A stretch of 5,716 bases of DNA from Thermoplasmata archaeon (GTDB taxonomy: Archaea; Thermoplasmatota; Thermoplasmata; Thermoplasmatales; Thermoplasmataceae), in the NCBI GenBank assembly GCA_021826765.1, contig JAKAYK010000068.1, positions 1 to 5,716 on the forward strand. The letters are read 5' to 3'. Made by a program: the position numbers and the translations under genes. Below are positions 1 to 5,716 of the stretch, in pieces (the stretch's first letter is position 1; each line of letters opens with the position of its first letter). A model generated the notes under the pieces. It had not been told where the DNA came from and made no database searches. It worked only from the letters and a program-made list of their open reading frames with translations.

Positions 1-390
1 GCTGCTGATAAGTTCCAGCAGCAGACTATTACATGTGCACCATCTATTTCGCAGATGGCAGCTATTGAAGCATTGAAAGATACTGAATCGACAAAAAAGA
101 TGAAGCAGACTTTCAAGGAACGCCTTGAAATCGTAATGGAAAAACTTTCAGAAATTAATAATTTACAAACTGTCAGGCCTGAAGGCGCTTTTTACGTATT
201 TCCAAAGTTTAATCTGAATATGTCTTCCGTTGATTTCTCCAAGCAGGCTCTTGAAAAGAAAGGCATCATTGTCACACCTGGCTCGGCATTTGGCGAACAG
301 GGCGAATCGCATATAAGAATTTCATATGCGACTGATATTGAAACAATAAGGAATGGCCTTGATGCACTAAAACAATTTGTGGATGAGTAG
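1..390 (+). CDS. Class I/II PLP-dependent aminotransferase, probably aspartate aminotransferase-like (C-terminal part; 5' end outside window)
   Basis: Only the last 129 residues are present. The reading frame is open to base 1, so the ATG at base 55 is an internal methionine and the true start, with the PLP-binding lysine, lies upstream. Family members have about 380-400 residues, so roughly two thirds is missing. Visible fold-type I landmarks are a segment at fragment residues 6-18 (QQQTITCAPSISQ) typical of the stretch after the PLP lysine, the motif PEGAFYVFP at 60-68, PGSAFG at 93-98, and HIRISYA at 104-110. Arg106 there corresponds to the family arginine that binds the substrate alpha-carboxylate. 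The enzyme would move an amino group between an amino acid and 2-oxoglutarate in the cytoplasm. Aspartate is a likely substrate, but other amino acids cannot be excluded from the C-terminus alone. The next gene starts 17 nt downstream, suggesting co-transcription. Confidence 0.9.
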   Translation, partial: AADKFQQQTITCAPSISQMAAIEALKDTESTKKMKQTFKERLEIVMEKLSEINNLQTVRPEGAFYVFPKFNLNMSSVDFSKQALEKKGIIVTPGSAFGEQGESHIRISYATDIETIRNGLDALKQFVDE

Positions 391-395
391 GAGAT
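388..395 (+). promoter_or_regulatory. Shine-Dalgarno site for the 408 start
   Basis: TAGGAGAT overlaps the stop codon of the aminotransferase. Its GGAG core ends 14 nt before the ATG at 408, a rather long spacing, across an A-rich tract. It supports translation from an internal position in a polycistronic mRNA and selects 408 as start, because no other in-frame start codon lies between the upstream stop and 408. Confidence 0.6.
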
Positions 396-407
396 ATAGA
401 TAAAAAA

Positions 408-1397
408 ATGTCAACAAGCTCTGATTTTACTGAAATAGGAATAATCCTTATTTTAGCTGTATCAGTGTATATTTTTTTCAGTCTGCGTAAATTTATTTTT
501 TTCCAGATAGAGCATTCCATGAATGAAATTGATAATAAAATTGCTCATTTCATGGAAGAAATTTCCAACCTCCCGGTGGGAGAAAAAAATGTTCAAAAAA
601 TCAACGGAGAGAATGTAACATCCGGCCTTGTTGATGAAGATGATGGAACGAGGTTGGAAATACAGAATCTTGTAATGGACCTTGCTATAAAGAAGAAAGA
701 AGAGGAACTCAAAAACAGGCATTATTCGATTCTGAGAAAAGCTGCAAAGGATATGATAGATAGTCTGGTATATATACCACCTTTCAGGAAAATGGAAGAG
801 AATATACCTGTACCGCCAATTGATTCCAATCAGACATGGATAGATCTTGTAAAAAATCACATACCATCACAAAAAACTGACTTAGCTGACGAGTGGAGAA
901 AATATATCAGTATTGTGAACCGATGCTCGGAACTTAAAATAAATGTTTTAAGGGAATTCGAAAATTACCTTGTGAGGGGTACAGGATTAGTAAGATCAGA
1001 AAATGGAACTGATTCTGATAAAGGTGATTCATTTTATGTCTCTGAAATGCTTTATTCCTTATTAAACGGAATTTACTTTAATATGCAAATTTCAATTGAG
1101 TCCCCAGAGACCCCACCAGAATCAAGAAAAAATAAGAGAGTAAAGGCTGAAGATTTGTTTCTAAATGGTAAAGTATTCGTCCACGCTCCAGTCAACATAA
1201 TAAATCTTGTAAAAGAAAGATTCCAGTATCTCCTTGTTGAGGATCATGTCATGCCTGTCGAAAGTATGAAACAACTACTCAATGCAATAGATTCTGCAAA
1301 TGAAATGGTTGGTGGAATAAAGGAAGTCCTTAACTGGTTCATTTTTGAAAACACAGATATGCTTACATGTAATATGATTGAGGAGATGAAACAATGA
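408..1397 (+). CDS. Unrecognised membrane-anchored protein (329 aa, one N-terminal membrane segment)
   Basis: I do not recognise this family. Residues 9-31 form one strongly hydrophobic stretch (EIGIILILAVSVYIFFSLRK at 9-28), followed at once by basic residues Arg27 and Lys28. That pattern fits a single-pass anchor with a short outside N-terminus and about 300 residues in the cytoplasm. There is no signal peptidase or lipobox site. After the anchor comes a charged region, then a predicted long helix at about 83-125 rich in Lys/Glu (possible coiled coil). An acidic-polar linker runs from about 196 to 208, a Pro/Ser-rich turn and basic patch (KNKR at 241-244) follow, and a mostly helical C-terminal third runs from 248 to 329. 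The few cysteines (Cys173, Cys321) suggest no metal site, and no nucleotide-binding motif is visible. The gene follows the aminotransferase by 17 nt and its stop overlaps the nadM start (ATGA), so it is very probably translated in one operon with nadM. Base and codon use match its neighbours. Confidence 0.85.
   Translation: MSTSSDFTEIGIILILAVSVYIFFSLRKFIFFQIEHSMNEIDNKIAHFMEEISNLPVGEKNVQKINGENVTSGLVDEDDGTRLEIQNLVMDLAIKKKEEELKNRHYSILRKAAKDMIDSLVYIPPFRKMEENIPVPPIDSNQTWIDLVKNHIPSQKTDLADEWRKYISIVNRCSELKINVLREFENYLVRGTGLVRSENGTDSDKGDSFYVSEMLYSLLNGIYFNMQISIESPETPPESRKNKRVKAEDLFLNGKVFVHAPVNIINLVKERFQYLLVEDHVMPVESMKQLLNAIDSANEMVGGIKEVLNWFIFENTDMLTCNMIEEMKQ
1380..1385 (+). promoter_or_regulatory. Shine-Dalgarno site for nadM
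   Basis: GAGGAG lies inside the last codons of the upstream gene and ends 8 nt before the nadM ATG at 1394. This strong site, together with the ATGA stop/start overlap, points to translational coupling and fixes the nadM start. Confidence 0.75.
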
Positions 1398-1909
1398 CAA
1401 GAGCGTTTATTGTGGGCAGATTCCAGCCTTTTCATAATGGGCATATGGAAATAATAAAAGAGATCCTTAAAAAACATACTTCTGTTATTATTGGGATTGG
1501 AAGTGCACAGTATTCTCACACACTTTTGAATCCTTTTACTGCAGGAGAGAGGCATCTTATGGTATCTAACTCCCTGGAAACCATGGGCATATTCAACTTT
1601 TATATCATTCCAATAGAGGATGTGAATTCAAACCCACTCTGGGTTGCCCATGTTGAGTCACTTACACCAAAATTTGATTCAGTATATACCAATAATCCGC
1701 TTGTCAGAAGGCTTTTCATTGAAAAGAATTATGAGGTTAATTCTCTTGGATTGATAAACAGGGATGAATGGTCAGGAACACGAATCAGGGAAAAAATGAT
1801 TAATGGGGGTAACTGGGAAAAAGATACGCCTGAACAGGTTGTAAGTATTATAAGTGAAATAGATGGAGTATCACGGATAAGGGACCTCTCAAAATCAGAT
1901 AATGAATAA
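1394..1909 (+). CDS. nadM: Archaeal nicotinamide-nucleotide adenylyltransferase (NMNAT)
   Basis: This enzyme joins the AMP part of ATP to nicotinamide mononucleotide (archaeal members also use nicotinic acid mononucleotide) to form the dinucleotide, the adenylylation step of NAD synthesis and salvage. At 171 residues it has the usual archaeal length. The nucleotidyltransferase Rossmann signature is complete: GRFQPFHNGH at 8-17, with His14 and His17 as the HxGH-type ATP-binding pair, and SGTRIR at 127-132 as the second phosphate-binding motif (ISTxxR-like). NPFTAGER at 46-53 and the PLW segment at 81-83 match the archaeal subfamily rather than bacterial NadD. No NadR kinase or Nudix domain is fused. 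The start overlaps the upstream stop (ATGA) and has a good Shine-Dalgarno site. The stop lies 3 nt from that of the convergent M20 gene. An aminotransferase that could supply aspartate, the first precursor in de novo NAD synthesis, sits two genes upstream; a functional link is only inference. Confidence 0.95.
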   Translation: MTRAFIVGRFQPFHNGHMEIIKEILKKHTSVIIGIGSAQYSHTLLNPFTAGERHLMVSNSLETMGIFNFYIIPIEDVNSNPLWVAHVESLTPKFDSVYTNNPLVRRLFIEKNYEVNSLGLINRDEWSGTRIREKMINGGNWEKDTPEQVVSIISEIDGVSRIRDLSKSDNE

Positions 1910-1912
1910 GGT

Positions 1913-3106
1913 TCAGGATAGAATTAAGGAAAACGTGTCCGCATCCTTAAGTATATGATCCAGTTCGCAGTATTCATCTGCCTGGTGAGCAACTTCTGGT
2001 ATCGTTGTTGACCACACGACTGCACTCATCCCTTTTCTTCTGAAAAAGGCTGCACATGTCCCTCCTCCAATTCCGTACAATTTTGGCTCCTCACCTCTTT
2101 TTCTAAGGGCCTCTGCCAGTTTAACTGCAACTTCAGAGTCAGGAGATGTTGGCACTGCAGCCTGTTCTTTTTGTACCAGCTCCAGCCTTATCCTCGAAGA
2201 GTGAGTCTGTTCAAAATTCACTATCTGTAGATTTACCTCATCGATCACATTATCAATATCAATGTCAGGAAGAATTCTGCAATCCATGTAAAAGACATCC
2301 CTGCCAGGTATTGTATTCACATTATCAACATTCTTCTCATGTTTGGTAGGTTCAAAAGTCGAATACGGGTAGTTGAAAATATCATTTTTTCCGTTGTATT
2401 TTTCATGAAGCATTTTATCCAAACCTAAAATGAACTCCATTCCATCCCTTGCAGAGTTGATGCTGTTCTGGGGCATGCTTGCATGATACTGCTTTCCATT
2501 AACCGTAAATTTCATCCACAATATGCTTTTTTCCGCAATTTCAATATCCATTCCTGTGGAAGAACCGGCATCAGGAACAAATATAAGATCTTCCTTCATG
2601 AATACATTCTTTTCAAGAAGATACTGGATTCCCCACTGGCTTCCTACCTCCTCATCTGCTACAAAAGCCAGGCCGAGGCTGTATCCCAGATCGTTTTCTC
2701 TTCCCTTTAATCTTCTAAGGAGAAGCATTGATAAGAAAACTGCCTGACCATCATCTGAAGTCCCCCTTCCATATATCTTATCTCCTTCAACCGTTACGGC
2801 AAATGGATTCTTTGTCCATAGCTTAAGATCACCTTCAGGAACAGTGTCAATATGCGAAACTATCCAGACAGTTTTTGGTTTGTTTCCAATTTTAAGAACT
2901 ACACTGGGCCTTTCATATCCAAATGTATCCTTTACGCTGTACCTTGTAAAATTTGAATATCCAAGTTCATTGAGAATTGTTTCGATTACTTCCACACGTT
3001 TCGATTCGCCTTCACCACCAGATGCAGGGCTGATGGATTTAACTGGAATAATTCTCTTTGCCAGTTCAATTATGAAATCTTTCTCGTTCATATCGAATAG
3101 GGACAT
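1913..3106 (-). CDS. M20 family metallohydrolase (ArgE/DapE/dipeptidase type)
   Basis: This is a cytoplasmic two-metal (usually zinc) amidohydrolase that cleaves N-acyl amino acids or short peptides. The 397-residue length fits the family. All catalytic positions are present: SHIDT with His85 and Asp87; YGRGTSDDGQ at 112-121 with the bridging Asp118; DEE at 151-153 giving general base Glu152 and metal ligand Glu153; PDAGS with Asp179; and AHQADE with the C-terminal metal ligand His374. The inserted lid/dimerisation domain at about 195-305 carries the conserved His208 in YHASMP. The DDGQ variant is common in archaeal and dipeptidase-like members. Specific substrates (acetylornithine, succinyl-diaminopimelate, LysW-linked lysine, dipeptides) cannot be told from sequence, and no arginine or lysine biosynthesis genes lie nearby. 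The first ATG is preferred because a TATA box lies 26 nt upstream, as for a leaderless mRNA; no Shine-Dalgarno site is visible. Met6 is a less likely start. The gene is convergent with nadM and divergent from the 3242 ORF. Confidence 0.93.
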   Translation of the reverse strand: MSLFDMNEKDFIIELAKRIIPVKSISPASGGEGESKRVEVIETILNELGYSNFTRYSVKDTFGYERPSVVLKIGNKPKTVWIVSHIDTVPEGDLKLWTKNPFAVTVEGDKIYGRGTSDDGQAVFLSMLLLRRLKGRENDLGYSLGLAFVADEEVGSQWGIQYLLEKNVFMKEDLIFVPDAGSSTGMDIEIAEKSILWMKFTVNGKQYHASMPQNSINSARDGMEFILGLDKMLHEKYNGKNDIFNYPYSTFEPTKHEKNVDNVNTIPGRDVFYMDCRILPDIDIDNVIDEVNLQIVNFEQTHSSRIRLELVQKEQAAVPTSPDSEVAVKLAEALRKRGEEPKLYGIGGGTCAAFFRRKGMSAVVWSTTIPEVAHQADEYCELDHILKDADTFSLILS

Positions 3107-3128
3107 AAATTCAACATACTGAAGTTGG

Positions 3129-3141
3129 ATATAATTGTTTT
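3129..3141 (-). promoter_or_regulatory. TATA box and BRE for the M20 gene (leaderless start)
   Basis: Read on the minus strand the element is AAAACA (BRE-like) followed by ATTATAT. The TATA centre (about 3132) is 26 nt from the A of the ATG at 3106. Archaeal transcription starts about that distance from the TATA centre, so the mRNA would begin at or next to the start codon. This agrees with the absence of a Shine-Dalgarno site. Confidence 0.6.
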
Positions 3142-3165
3142 AGTGATTTCCATCAATGCAAAGCC

Positions 3166-3181
3166 TTCATACCGGTATTAA
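3166..3181. promoter_or_regulatory. Palindrome centred in the divergent promoter region (possible operator)
   Basis: ATACCGGTAT at 3169-3178 is a perfect 10-bp palindrome. Extended to 3166-3181 it matches at 7 of 8 base pairs. Its centre (3173.5) is half way between the start codons at 3106 (minus) and 3242 (plus), about 68 nt from each, and outside both TATA boxes. A shared regulator site is an inference. A 10-bp palindrome is not very rare by chance in 135 bp. Confidence 0.35.
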
Positions 3182-3205
3182 TCTGTGGTATGAGTGCAAC
3201 ACATT

Positions 3206-3220
3206 CGAAAGATTAATAAA
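3206..3220 (+). promoter_or_regulatory. TATA box and BRE for the 3242 small ORF / isomerase transcript
   Basis: CGAAAG (BRE-like, 3206-3211) is followed by TTAATAAA (3213-3220). The centre of the TATA element is about 25-26 nt before the ATG at 3242, the expected distance for a leaderless transcript. No comparable TATA element lies about 26 nt before the isomerase GTG at 3344, so this is the probable promoter for both. Confidence 0.6.
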
Positions 3221-3241
3221 AAAAATCCACATATGGTAGTT

Positions 3242-3334
3242 ATGTCTCAGAATACCATGATATATACCATACTTACCCTTGCAGCACTCCTCCCTTCAAT
3301 GTGGGCTTTTTTCATGGTCATCAATCCAATTTGA
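3242..3334 (+). CDS. Small hydrophobic membrane peptide (30 aa), leader of the isomerase transcript
   Basis: An ATG-started ORF of 30 codons ends in TGA at 3332-3334. After a short polar start (MSQNT), residues 6-28 form a single hydrophobic segment (for example IYTILTLAALLPSMWAFFMV at 7-26) long enough to cross a membrane. The only charge is at the chain ends. A TATA box with BRE sits 25-26 nt before the ATG, so the transcript would start on this ORF without a leader, which favours real translation. The isomerase GTG follows 9 nt after the stop, in the same frame. I recognise no family. It could be a stand-alone small membrane protein, a subunit of a membrane complex encoded elsewhere, or a leader peptide whose translation affects the isomerase. 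Because of its length, chance cannot be excluded without conservation data. Confidence 0.55.
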   Translation: MSQNTMIYTILTLAALLPSMWAFFMVINPI

Positions 3335-3343
3335 TTATTTTGG

Positions 3344-4276
3344 GTGAAAAAATTGGATTTTCTTTCTCAGGTAAACAATATAAAAGAGCAGGTCAGTTTT
3401 TCTGCATCCTTTAAGAAGGGAAATTATAGATTTGTTTTAGTTGCTGGCATGGGTGGATCAGGAGTTTCTGGAAGAATATTTTCAGAACTTTGCACAAAAC
3501 TGCATATCACTGTTATTGACTCATATTCACTTCCAGAATATGTTGATGAATCCTATTTCATCATCTGTGTCAGTTACTCTGGAAACACTGAAGAAACAAT
3601 ATCTGTCGCAAATATGGCCCATAATAGGGGATTTAAGGTGCATGCCATAACGACCGGTGGAAAACTTAAATCAATTGCGGATGAGGTTATTGAAATTCCA
3701 GGCGGACTTCAACCAAGACAGGCCCTTGGATATCTTCTGATGCCCATGATTAACACTTTCATGGGAATTTCTGATTCTGAAAGAAAGAAAATAACAGATT
3801 CACTTGAATTTGTGAACATTGGTGAGGTGAAAAAACTTGCTGAACAGATTGCCCTGTCCGGAAAGATTCCATATGTGATCTCATGGGAACCTTATGCATC
3901 CATGAGTTACAGGACAAAAACCCAGTTTAACGAAAATTCCAAGCTGCCAGCCATAAATCATGTCCTTTCAGAACAGAACCACAATGAACTGGTTCCCCTC
4001 TCTGTGAATGAAAAAATGAAAAATTCATTTTTCTATATTTCCATTGATGGAGACCATAATTCTCGTAATCAAAGAAGAATGGACATAATGGAAAAAAAAT
4101 CCGGAATTCGATTCCATCATATTGTTCCAAAAGGTGATTCGTATTTAGCGAGATACTTCTATCTGATTCATTTTATAGACCTTTTAACCTATTATACTGG
4201 AATTGGGTTGAAATTTGAACCTGAAGATGTTGGCGTTCTTGAAACACTCAAGAAGGAACTTGCCGGCATCATTTAA
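3344..4276 (+). CDS. pgi/pmi: Bifunctional phosphoglucose/phosphomannose isomerase
   Basis: The enzyme interconverts fructose 6-phosphate with glucose 6-phosphate and with mannose 6-phosphate in the cytoplasm. In Thermoplasmatales, which break down glucose mainly by a non-phosphorylated Entner-Doudoroff route, it would serve gluconeogenesis and sugar-precursor supply (family knowledge). Its 310 residues fit the archaeal PGI/PMI family, characterised from Aeropyrum, Thermoplasma and Pyrobaculum. It has two SIS-type sugar-phosphate folds. Visible sites are the glycine-rich loop GMGGSGVSG at 35-43, the phosphate-binding SYSGNTEET at 77-85 (Ser77, Ser79, Thr82), Arg125 in PRQALGY, the presumed catalytic base Glu197 in FNEN, ring-opening His213 in NHNE, and a C-terminal lysine at 303 or 304 in ETLKKEL. 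The start is GTG at 3344; an in-frame TGA at 3332 prevents a longer start, and no clear Shine-Dalgarno site is present. Translation may depend on the preceding small ORF. The 3' end overlaps the convergent rqcH by 8 nt. Confidence 0.94.
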   Translation: MKKLDFLSQVNNIKEQVSFSASFKKGNYRFVLVAGMGGSGVSGRIFSELCTKLHITVIDSYSLPEYVDESYFIICVSYSGNTEETISVANMAHNRGFKVHAITTGGKLKSIADEVIEIPGGLQPRQALGYLLMPMINTFMGISDSERKKITDSLEFVNIGEVKKLAEQIALSGKIPYVISWEPYASMSYRTKTQFNENSKLPAINHVLSEQNHNELVPLSVNEKMKNSFFYISIDGDHNSRNQRRMDIMEKKSGIRFHHIVPKGDSYLARYFYLIHFIDLLTYYTGIGLKFEPEDVGVLETLKKELAGII

Positions 4277-5716
4277 CAATAGCGCTGTTTCCCGTTGGAA
4301 GTATAGTTATAATTTCTTCAGGTTCCATTTCCAGAATCTGAGCGATTTCAAGTGCTATTTTATCCTTTGTTCTGTTGCCCGGAATAATAGAAACAGCCCC
4401 CTCATCACCCTTATATGGATATATCATTGGCATCCTGATACCATTGTATTCGATTGCTTTTATTGACAGCTTCATTGGAAGTGAAAAAAGATAATTCCTT
4501 TTCCCCCGAATAATCCAAGAACCTTTCCTGACATATTGTCCAGATTCCGGAGTTTTGCTGACCTGCAATGGTGTAACCCAGTATGCAGATCCTGATGCAA
4601 GCCCATTCTGCCATGCCCTTGAAAAACTGATTGAAAATGTAGCAGCTTCCTTTATGTCCTGCTCGGAGATTTCTTCTCCGGAATCCCACTTGATAACAGT
4701 ACTTGGGGCCCCATACATATCAGCATGGACATAGATATCCTTCTCATCCATATGTTTCTTGACAACTTTCTCATTTGTATCAGTATTTTTCCCAGCAAGG
4801 ACAATCTTTCCCGAAGAGGTGAAGAACCAGTGGTAGGATTCGAACCAGAATTTCTGTCTGAGCTTTTTCTTCTTTTTTTGTTCCTCAACTATCCCTTTCA
4901 GAGAATTCTCCATGGCAGATTTTGCACCTTCAATTTTCTCCCGGTATTCCTTAGACTTCTGGAAATACATATTCATGTTCTCACCGGGCGTTCTATCATA
5001 ATATATTCTGATTTTAGCATCGTCTAGAACTATAACTGCATACTTTTCAGCCTTGTTTATTTCCAGAACCTCAAGAACCTGATTCCCCGATTGAATTTTT
5101 CCTTCAATAGTATCTTTCCTGGAAAGAGTTTCAAGAATAGGCTTAATTGAGTGAAAGTTGGAGGAAAGAACGTTTCCAATAACCTGGCATTCCTCGGAAT
5201 TTTTTCTGTATTCCTCCAATATTCTTTCCTGGTTTTCCACTATTTTCTTAATCTTTGCATTGGCAGGATTCTCAGTGATCTCTTCCTTCATCTTTCCCTG
5301 GAGTTTCTCATTGAATCCATCTACAACATTAACAGGCTCCTCCCCCATGTATGTGAGAGGTATTGGCCAGATGGTCCCATCTCTGTATTCATACGCCCTG
5401 TTCCTGATGCTGTCCTGAAGAATATCCTTAAGGTTGGCAATAATGGAATCTATATTACCCATGGATTGGGGTGCCGGCGTATTCTTATTGATCCCGGCCC
5501 TGTGAAGAATCTCCTCTGAAAGCTCACCTCCAAGATTCAATCTTGTAGCCATAGTCTGCACAATGGATGCCTTGCTTGCAGAAAAAACATCCATAATATT
5601 TTCAATATTCATAGATAAGGGATCTGTAAGGGATGGCGGCACATAGGCTTCACCCTTAATGATCTTCCTGTTCTTCCATTCTCTCGGTTCAAGTGCATAC
5701 TGAATAATGTTATCCT
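4269..5716 (-). CDS. rqcH: RqcH/NEMF (Rqc2)-like ribosome quality control protein, NFACT family (N-terminus outside window)
   Basis: Family members bind large ribosomal subunits that still hold a peptidyl-tRNA and recruit tRNA to add a C-terminal tail that marks the stalled product. The frame stays open to the window edge (481 residues visible), so the GTG at 5642 is internal: the codons before it read KGEAYVPP, a typical mid NFACT-N stretch. Family proteins have about 600-700 residues; about 150-200 N-terminal residues, including the DR motif region, are absent here. Order seen: end of NFACT-N with the motif LNLGGELSEEILHRAGI (5531-5481), a helical and coiled-coil region rich in Lys/Glu (about 5315-4855) with a small beta insert, then NFACT-R (about 4850-4480). 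NFACT-R shows FWFESYHWFFTSSGKIVLAG, KNTDTNE, DIYVHAD, AYWVTPLQVSKTPESGQY and KGSWIIRGKRNY. The remaining C-terminal beta region with IIPGNRTKDKIA resembles other archaeal members. The older label 'fibronectin-binding protein A' comes from homology and says little about this role. Confidence 0.94.
   Translation of the reverse strand, partial: DNIIQYALEPREWKNRKIIKGEAYVPPSLTDPLSMNIENIMDVFSASKASIVQTMATRLNLGGELSEEILHRAGINKNTPAPQSMGNIDSIIANLKDILQDSIRNRAYEYRDGTIWPIPLTYMGEEPVNVVDGFNEKLQGKMKEEITENPANAKIKKIVENQERILEEYRKNSEECQVIGNVLSSNFHSIKPILETLSRKDTIEGKIQSGNQVLEVLEINKAEKYAVIVLDDAKIRIYYDRTPGENMNMYFQKSKEYREKIEGAKSAMENSLKGIVEEQKKKKKLRQKFWFESYHWFFTSSGKIVLAGKNTDTNEKVVKKHMDEKDIYVHADMYGAPSTVIKWDSGEEISEQDIKEAATFSISFSRAWQNGLASGSAYWVTPLQVSKTPESGQYVRKGSWIIRGKRNYLFSLPMKLSIKAIEYNGIRMPMIYPYKGDEGAVSIIPGNRTKDKIALEIAQILEMEPEEIITILPTGNSAIVK

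Noticed and set aside
55..57. ATG as start of a 111-residue protein
   Set aside because: The frame is open upstream to base 1 and those 18 codons read like normal aminotransferase sequence, so this is an internal methionine of a gene cut by the window edge.
462..860. Minus-strand ORF of 132 codons
   Set aside because: It lies antisense within the 408-1397 gene, has no promoter or ribosome site, and has the Phe/Ile/Tyr/Cys-rich composition typical of the reverse of an AT-rich gene.
2844..3122. Plus-strand ORF of 92 codons reaching into the divergent promoter
   Set aside because: It is antisense to the M20 catalytic domain, whose motifs are intact. No start signals are visible.
3232..3271. 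Inverted repeat TATGGTA ... TACCATA around the small ORF start
   Set aside because: It is only 7 bp with a 26-nt spacer. In a leaderless mRNA the left arm would lie upstream of the transcript, so it cannot form an RNA hairpin. It is too weak to call as a separate element.
5151..5519. Plus-strand ORF of 122 codons with hydrophobic stretches
   Set aside because: It is antisense to the well-supported rqcH reading frame. The apparent membrane segments are the reverse complement of Lys/Glu-rich coiled-coil codons.
5640..5642. GTG as start of the rqcH-like gene
   Set aside because: The frame continues open to base 5716 and the upstream codons encode a typical NFACT-N stretch ending in YVPP; the true start lies outside the window.
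1..5716. RNA genes, CRISPR array, insertion sequence, or defence system
   Set aside because: No tRNA-like cloverleaf, regular repeat array, terminal inverted repeats, transposase or defence-type domain was seen. Genes occupy nearly all the window, and base use looks uniform.

Overview
The window looks like a stretch of chromosome from an AT-rich euryarchaeon. A member of the Thermoplasmatales (Ferroplasma, Picrophilus or Cuniculiplasma type) is the best guess. The evidence is the gene set: an archaeal-type NMN adenylyltransferase, the archaeal two-function phosphoglucose/phosphomannose isomerase, and an archaeal Rqc2/NEMF-like protein. Arginine is coded mostly by AGA/AGG, ATA is common, and first genes of transcripts show archaeal TATA boxes about 26 nt before the start codon, as expected for leaderless mRNAs. 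Internal genes carry Shine-Dalgarno sites instead. The taxonomic call is inference from these traits, not from a database match.

Layout. (1) 1-1909, plus strand: the C-terminal third of a class I/II aminotransferase (start outside the window), then an unrecognised 329-residue protein with one N-terminal membrane segment, then NMN adenylyltransferase (nadM). The last two overlap by ATGA, so these three genes probably form one operon. (2) 1913-3106, minus strand: an M20 family metallohydrolase that meets nadM tail to tail with 3 nt between stop codons. (3) 3107-3241: a divergent promoter region with two opposed TATA boxes and a 10-bp palindrome exactly half way between the two start codons. (4) 3242-3334, plus strand: an unlisted 30-codon ORF for a very hydrophobic peptide, with its own well-placed TATA box. 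(5) 3344-4276, plus strand: the GTG-started phosphoglucose/phosphomannose isomerase, 9 nt behind and in the same frame as the small ORF. (6) 4269-5716, minus strand: an RqcH/NEMF-like protein whose N-terminus lies beyond the window. Its 3' end overlaps that of the isomerase by 8 nt.

Most of the content is core metabolism and translation quality control: amino-acid transamination, NAD synthesis, peptide or acyl-amino-acid hydrolysis, interconversion of fructose-, glucose- and mannose-6-phosphate, and rescue of stalled large ribosomal subunits. There is no sign of a mobile element, CRISPR array, RNA gene or defence island. The parts that deserve a second look are the 30-residue membrane peptide ahead of the isomerase, the divergent promoter with its repeated ATACC half-sites, and the membrane-anchored protein of unknown function in the nadM operon.
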